From: JADZAI01 sp046348585
GTDB lineage: Bacteria > Pseudomonadota > Alphaproteobacteria > Micropepsales > Micropepsaceae
DNA: 64,000 nucleotides
NCBI GenBank assembly: GCA_046348585.1
Contig: JAXMDZ010000011.1
Coordinates: 1-64,000 of the forward strand
Direction of reading: 5' to 3'
Of the stretch, positions 60,874 to 64,000 are shown piece by piece. Under the pieces are notes generated by a model. That model saw only the letters and a list, made by a program, of their open reading frames with translations. It did no database searches and was not told where the DNA came from. Each line of letters begins with the position of its first letter. Within the stretch, counting starts at the first letter, position 1. A program made the position numbers and the translations under genes.

Positions 60874-61440
60874 CTAGACCGCCTCGACCGTCCTGACCTC
60901 AGGCACATAGTGCTTGAGCATCTTTTCGATGCCGCCCTTCAGCGTCGCGCGCGAGGAGGGGCAGCCCGAGCAGGCGCCGCGCATGGTGAGATAGACCGTG
61001 CCCGAGGCGCTGTCGAAGCCGCGATAAAGGATGTCGCCGCCGTCCTGGGCGACGGCCGGGCGCACGCGGGTTTCCAGAAGGTCGAGGATCTGCTCGACCA
61101 CTTCCTCGTCTTCCGCCGCAGTCTCGCCGAAACCGGCCTCGGCCTCGGCCGCCGCCTCGCCGATCAGCGGCCGGTCGAACTGGAAATGCTCCATGATCGC
61201 CCCGAGGACGGCGGGCTTGAGATGCTGCCACTCGCCCTCGGCCTTGGTGACGGCGACGAAATCGGCCCCGAAGAAGACGCGGGCGACCGGGCCGGCCTCG
61301 AAGATCGCGGCGGCGAGCGGCGAGCGGGCGGCGGCGGCGGCGTCCGGGAAATCGTGCAGCGCGCCCTCGCCGGCGACGTCGCGGCCGGGCAGGAACTTCA
61401 AGGTGGCCGGGTTCGGGGTGGTTTCGGTCTGGATGAACAT
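60874..61440 (-). CDS. NifU-family iron-sulfur scaffold protein
   Basis: 188 aa. N-terminal Nfu_N domain (MFIQTETTPNPATLKFLPGRDV) and a C-terminal NifU domain with cluster motif CSGCPSS preceded by RPAVAQDGGDI. Carrier of [4Fe-4S] clusters. ATG 61440 chosen. Head of the long minus-strand run. Confidence 0.92.
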   Translation of the reverse strand: MFIQTETTPNPATLKFLPGRDVAGEGALHDFPDAAAAARSPLAAAIFEAGPVARVFFGADFVAVTKAEGEWQHLKPAVLGAIMEHFQFDRPLIGEAAAEAEAGFGETAAEDEEVVEQILDLLETRVRPAVAQDGGDILYRGFDSASGTVYLTMRGACSGCPSSRATLKGGIEKMLKHYVPEVRTVEAV

Positions 61441-61519
61441 GGGGCGGGGCCTATGGCCGGGATGGGTGGTGCGCCCTATATGGGATGCCCGCCGCCCACG
61501 AAACAACCGTTTGGCGAAC

Positions 61520-62761
61520 ATGGCCTTTGTGGAGGACCTGCCCGCATCGCTGCACGCCCGCACGCCGGAAATCGGCCGGGCGCGCTGGGAGCTGGCCGTC
61601 TGGCTTGCCGATCACGGCGGCCGCCGCACGGCGCTCGCCGACCTGATGGGCGATCTGGGGATGCGGCTGATCGAAGCCGACGTGCCGGTCTCGCGGATCG
61701 CCGTGGCGCTGCGCGACTACCATCCCGAATTCGTCGGACGGCAGTACAATTGGCGGCAGGGCCGCGGCGTCGAACAGGTCGACCGGCGCTATGTGCAGGT
61801 GGTGAACGAGGTCTATGCGCAGAGTCCGATCCGGGTGATCGCCGACGGCGCGGCGGCGCTGCGCCGCCGCTTGACCGGCAAGGCGGCGCAGATCGACTTT
61901 CCGGTGCTGAAGGAACTCGCCGCCGACGGCGTCACCGACTATGTCGCCCTGCCCTTGCTGTTCTCGGACGGCTCGCGCCAGTTCGTCGCCTTCGCCAGCA
62001 ACGCCGAGCCGGGGTTTCGCGCCGACCAGCTCGCCTATCTGGAGACGCTGCTGCCGCAGCTGCGCCAGCGCATCGAGGTGGAATATGCCCGCCAGCTCGC
62101 CGACCGGGTGCTGGAGGTCTATCTGGGCAGCTATGCCGCGCCGCGCGTGCTCGGCGGCGAGGTGCGCCGGGTGCGCGGCCAGGCGATCCGGGCGATCGTG
62201 CTGGCGTCGGATCTGCGCGGCTTCACGCATCTGGCCGACAGCCACGACGCCGACACCGTGTTCGCGGCGCTGTCGGCGTTCTATGACGCGGTGGCCGAGC
62301 CGGTCCTGGGGGCGGGCGGCGACATCGTGAAGATGATCGCCGACGGCATCCTCGCCGTCTTCCCCCTGCCCGAGGCCGCCGATGCGGCGGCCGATTGCGC
62401 CATCGCCTGCGGCGCGCTGCGGGCGGTGCAGGCCGCCCATGAGCGGCTGAGCGGATTGGGGCCGCAGGTGCTGCCGGACGGCGTGGAGGCGCTTCGCGCC
62501 GGGTTCGCGCTCCATGCCGGCGAGGTCACGTTCGGCAATGTCGGCAGCCGCGCGCGGCTGGACTTCACGCTGATCGGCCCGGCGGTGAACGAGGCCTTCC
62601 GCATCGAGGCGATGACCAAGACGCTGGGCCAGCCGATCCTGATGTCGGCGGCCTTCGCGGCGCTGGCGGGCGATACCGCCGTCGTGCCGGCCGGGGTGCA
62701 CGCGCTGCGCGGGGTGCGCGAGGCGAAGGAATTGTTCGTGCCGGCGGGCGCGCCGGCCTAG
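61520..62761 (+). CDS. Class III adenylate/guanylate cyclase
   Basis: 413 aa. An N-terminal region of about 200 residues (W, R and DYHPEFVGRQYNWRQG) as in rhizobial soluble cyclases, then a catalytic domain with metal-binding D231 (SDLRGFTHLAD) and D275 (KMIADGILAVF, where an alanine replaces the usual glycine), and the transition-state Asn/Arg stretch FTLIGPAVNEAFRIEAM. Makes cAMP presumably. Overlaps the TauE gene's end by 4 bp on the opposite strand. Confidence 0.88.
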   Translation: MAFVEDLPASLHARTPEIGRARWELAVWLADHGGRRTALADLMGDLGMRLIEADVPVSRIAVALRDYHPEFVGRQYNWRQGRGVEQVDRRYVQVVNEVYAQSPIRVIADGAAALRRRLTGKAAQIDFPVLKELAADGVTDYVALPLLFSDGSRQFVAFASNAEPGFRADQLAYLETLLPQLRQRIEVEYARQLADRVLEVYLGSYAAPRVLGGEVRRVRGQAIRAIVLASDLRGFTHLADSHDADTVFAALSAFYDAVAEPVLGAGGDIVKMIADGILAVFPLPEAADAAADCAIACGALRAVQAAHERLSGLGPQVLPDGVEALRAGFALHAGEVTFGNVGSRARLDFTLIGPAVNEAFRIEAMTKTLGQPILMSAAFAALAGDTAVVPAGVHALRGVREAKELFVPAGAPA

Positions 62762-63507
62762 GGCGCGGCCAGAAGAACGACACCCTGAAGGATCGAGACG
62801 CCGCCGACCGCAAGCACGATCGCCCGCGTCCAGCGGCGGAACTGTGCGTTGGAGAGCTTTTCGAGCAGCGACCCAGCGAGCGTCGTGCCGATGAGGGCGG
62901 CGAGGACAGCCGCGCCGAAGACGGCGGGGCCCGGCATCGCGGTCCCGGCCAGCAGCGCGCCGTAATAGCCGACCTTGGCGACATGGCTGATCGCCTGGGT
63001 CGTCGCCTTGGTGGCGACGACGGCGCGGCGGTCGAGCGCCGAGCGCACGAAGAAGACGTCGAGCAGCGGCCCGGCGACGCCGGCCAGAAGCTGGGTTCCC
63101 GCGACGAAGAAGCCGCAGGCGACGGCATGGGCGGGCCGCGCGGCGTCGAGCTTCGCGGCTTCCGGCAAGGCGAGCGCCGCGTAGGGCACCGTGCCCAGCA
63201 GGATGAGCATCGTCGCCTTGTCCGGCACATAGGCGACGAGCACCGGCAGCAGGATCGCCGGGGCCGCGCCGAGGGCGTAGAGGCCGACGATCCGCCAGAC
63301 GATCCAGCGCCGCCAAAGCACCGCGCGCCAGCCGTTCGAGACGAACTGGGTGACGCCGTGCAGCACCATGGCGGGCGCGACGGCGACGAACTGGGCGAGG
63401 ATCAGCATCAGGATCAGCCCGCCGGCCATCCCGAAGACCCCCGAGATCGCCGAGGTGACGATCACCGCGCCGAATATCCAGACCCAAAGGGGAAGTATCG
63501 CCAGCAT
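62758..63507 (-). CDS. TauE/SafE-family membrane permease
   Basis: 249 aa with about eight hydrophobic helices and the family hallmark GVFGMAGGLILM in helix 1 plus a repeat-like VAGTQLLAGVAGP. Proposed exporters of sulfite or sulfonates. Divergent from a LysR gene that may control it. Confidence 0.85.
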   Translation of the reverse strand: MLAILPLWVWIFGAVIVTSAISGVFGMAGGLILMLILAQFVAVAPAMVLHGVTQFVSNGWRAVLWRRWIVWRIVGLYALGAAPAILLPVLVAYVPDKATMLILLGTVPYAALALPEAAKLDAARPAHAVACGFFVAGTQLLAGVAGPLLDVFFVRSALDRRAVVATKATTQAISHVAKVGYYGALLAGTAMPGPAVFGAAVLAALIGTTLAGSLLEKLSNAQFRRWTRAIVLAVGGVSILQGVVLLAAP

Positions 63508-63605
63508 CGCGCACCCTCATCGCATGAGAGGCTGATACGCCGGTTTTCGCCCGGTTGCGCGCAGAGAGAGCGGAGGCGTAGGCTCAGGAAAACTGCGGGT
63601 CGATC

Positions 63606-64000
63606 ATGTCTCTGCCGCCGCTCAACGGATTGCGCGCCTTCGAGGCCGCGGCGCGCACCGGCAGCTATGTCGCCGCCGGGCGCGAGCTGAACGTGTCACC
63701 CTCCGCCGTCAGCCGCCTGGTGCGGCTGCTGGAGGAGCGGCTGGGGGTGCGGCTGTTCCGCCGCCTGCCCAACGGGCTGGCGCTGAGCGAACGGGGGGCG
63801 GCCTATCTGGCCGAGGTGACGGCCGCCTTCGCGCGGATCGGCGAGGCGACCGCGCGGCTGACCGCAGGGCCGCGCCGGGCGCTGGTGCTGGGGGCCGGGC
63901 CGACGCTGGCGATGCGCTGGCTGATCCCGCGCCTCACCGCCTTCCACGCCGCCGAGCCGGAGATCGACGTGCGCCTGTCGACGGCGATCGCCGGGGCCGA
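63606..64000 (+). CDS. LysR-family transcriptional regulator, 5' part
   Basis: Only the first 131 residues are in the window. HTH: LNGLRAFEAAARTGSYVAAGRELNVSPSAVSRLVRLLEERLGVRLFRR, as in GcvA-type regulators, then the linker helix and start of the effector domain. A short palindrome CTCAT-CGC-ATGAG (63516-63528) lies in the 98-bp divergent spacer, a possible operator for the TauE gene. Confidence 0.88.
   Translation, partial: MSLPPLNGLRAFEAAARTGSYVAAGRELNVSPSAVSRLVRLLEERLGVRLFRRLPNGLALSERGAAYLAEVTAAFARIGEATARLTAGPRRALVLGAGPTLAMRWLIPRLTAFHAAEPEIDVRLSTAIAGA

Noticed and set aside
1..64000. CRISPR arrays, prophage, insertion sequences, tRNA or rRNA genes
   Set aside because: No spaced direct repeats, transposase, integrase, phage genes or tRNA-like T-loop sequences were found on reading both strands.

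Overview
The window is a very GC-rich, gene-dense chromosomal segment of an alphaproteobacterium. The placement rests on several features: the HisG(short)/HisZ pair beside hisS, an Irr-type regulator together with a second Fur-family regulator, the YlxR-L7Ae fusion in the nusA-infB operon, the conserved run nifU / nitroreductase / tsaB / rimI / fur / plsC / miaB / phoH / ybeY / corC / lnt / XRE regulator / metK / trmB, and dispersed GGCTGGATGGCCGGGTCA-type palindromic repeats. The order cannot be fixed from the sequence alone. No tRNA, rRNA, CRISPR array, insertion sequence or prophage was seen.

Layout. 0.06-4.7 kb (minus): an MBL-fold hydrolase, the translationally coupled hisS-hisZ-hisG block and a lipoprotein. 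4.8-9.1 kb (plus): a Fur-box promoter driving bfd, then bfr, a lipoprotein, an S41-like protease and two paralogous small secreted proteins with a C-x8-C motif. 9.3-13.1 kb (minus): infC, apparently starting at CTG, and an operon of two acyl-CoA dehydrogenases plus an SDR protein carrying the complete halohydrin dehalogenase signature. 13.1-14.2 kb: an AT-richer scar where two convergent genes (one an mrr restriction gene) were fused tail to tail by a deletion. 14.3-19.3 kb: thrS, a baeRF-type protein, an epimerase-like SDR, moeB and a GYF-domain protein. 19.4-22.3 kb: a Gtr-like glycan modification cassette. 22.4-27.1 kb: a TonB-dependent receptor behind a striking inverted repeat, an M48 protease lipoprotein and a 2-hydroxyacid dehydrogenase. 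27.3-32.7 kb: an SH3-repeat protein, two tandem DUF4424 proteins and a NatAB-like ABC exporter. 32.7-35.8 kb (minus): the rubrerythrin / Fe-S oxidoreductase / DUF3501 operon and irr. 36.0-39.3 kb (plus): fabA-fabB-fabI-gst, the anaerobic-type unsaturated fatty acid branch. 39.3-61.4 kb (minus): pnp-rpsO-truB-rbfA-infB-ylxR-nusA-rimP, trmB, metK, an XRE regulator, lnt-corC-ybeY-phoH-miaB, plsC, fur, rimI, tsaB, a nitroreductase and nifU. 61.5-64 kb: a class III nucleotide cyclase, a TauE/SafE exporter and the start of a LysR regulator.

Genes that work together: iron storage and mobilisation (bfd, bfr) under a Fur box; peroxide/iron handling (rubrerythrin trio beside irr); type II fatty acid synthesis with a FabA/FabB unsaturated branch; the translation and RNA-decay superoperon; and envelope biogenesis (lnt, plsC, Gtr cassette). 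Three housekeeping genes (infB, trmB, lnt), all between 43.7 and 53.6 kb, each carry one single-base loss in GC-rich sequence. This looks more like consensus or assembly error than biology, although infB has a coincident ATGA overlap that deserves a look.

Most interesting candidates: the halohydrin dehalogenase-like gene in the acyl-CoA dehydrogenase operon, the CTG start of infC, an intrinsic terminator placed only 19 nt before rimP, the inverted repeat covering the ribosome binding site of the TonB-dependent receptor, the C-x8-C secreted paralogs, and a bacterioferritin whose ferroxidase ligand E127 is threonine.
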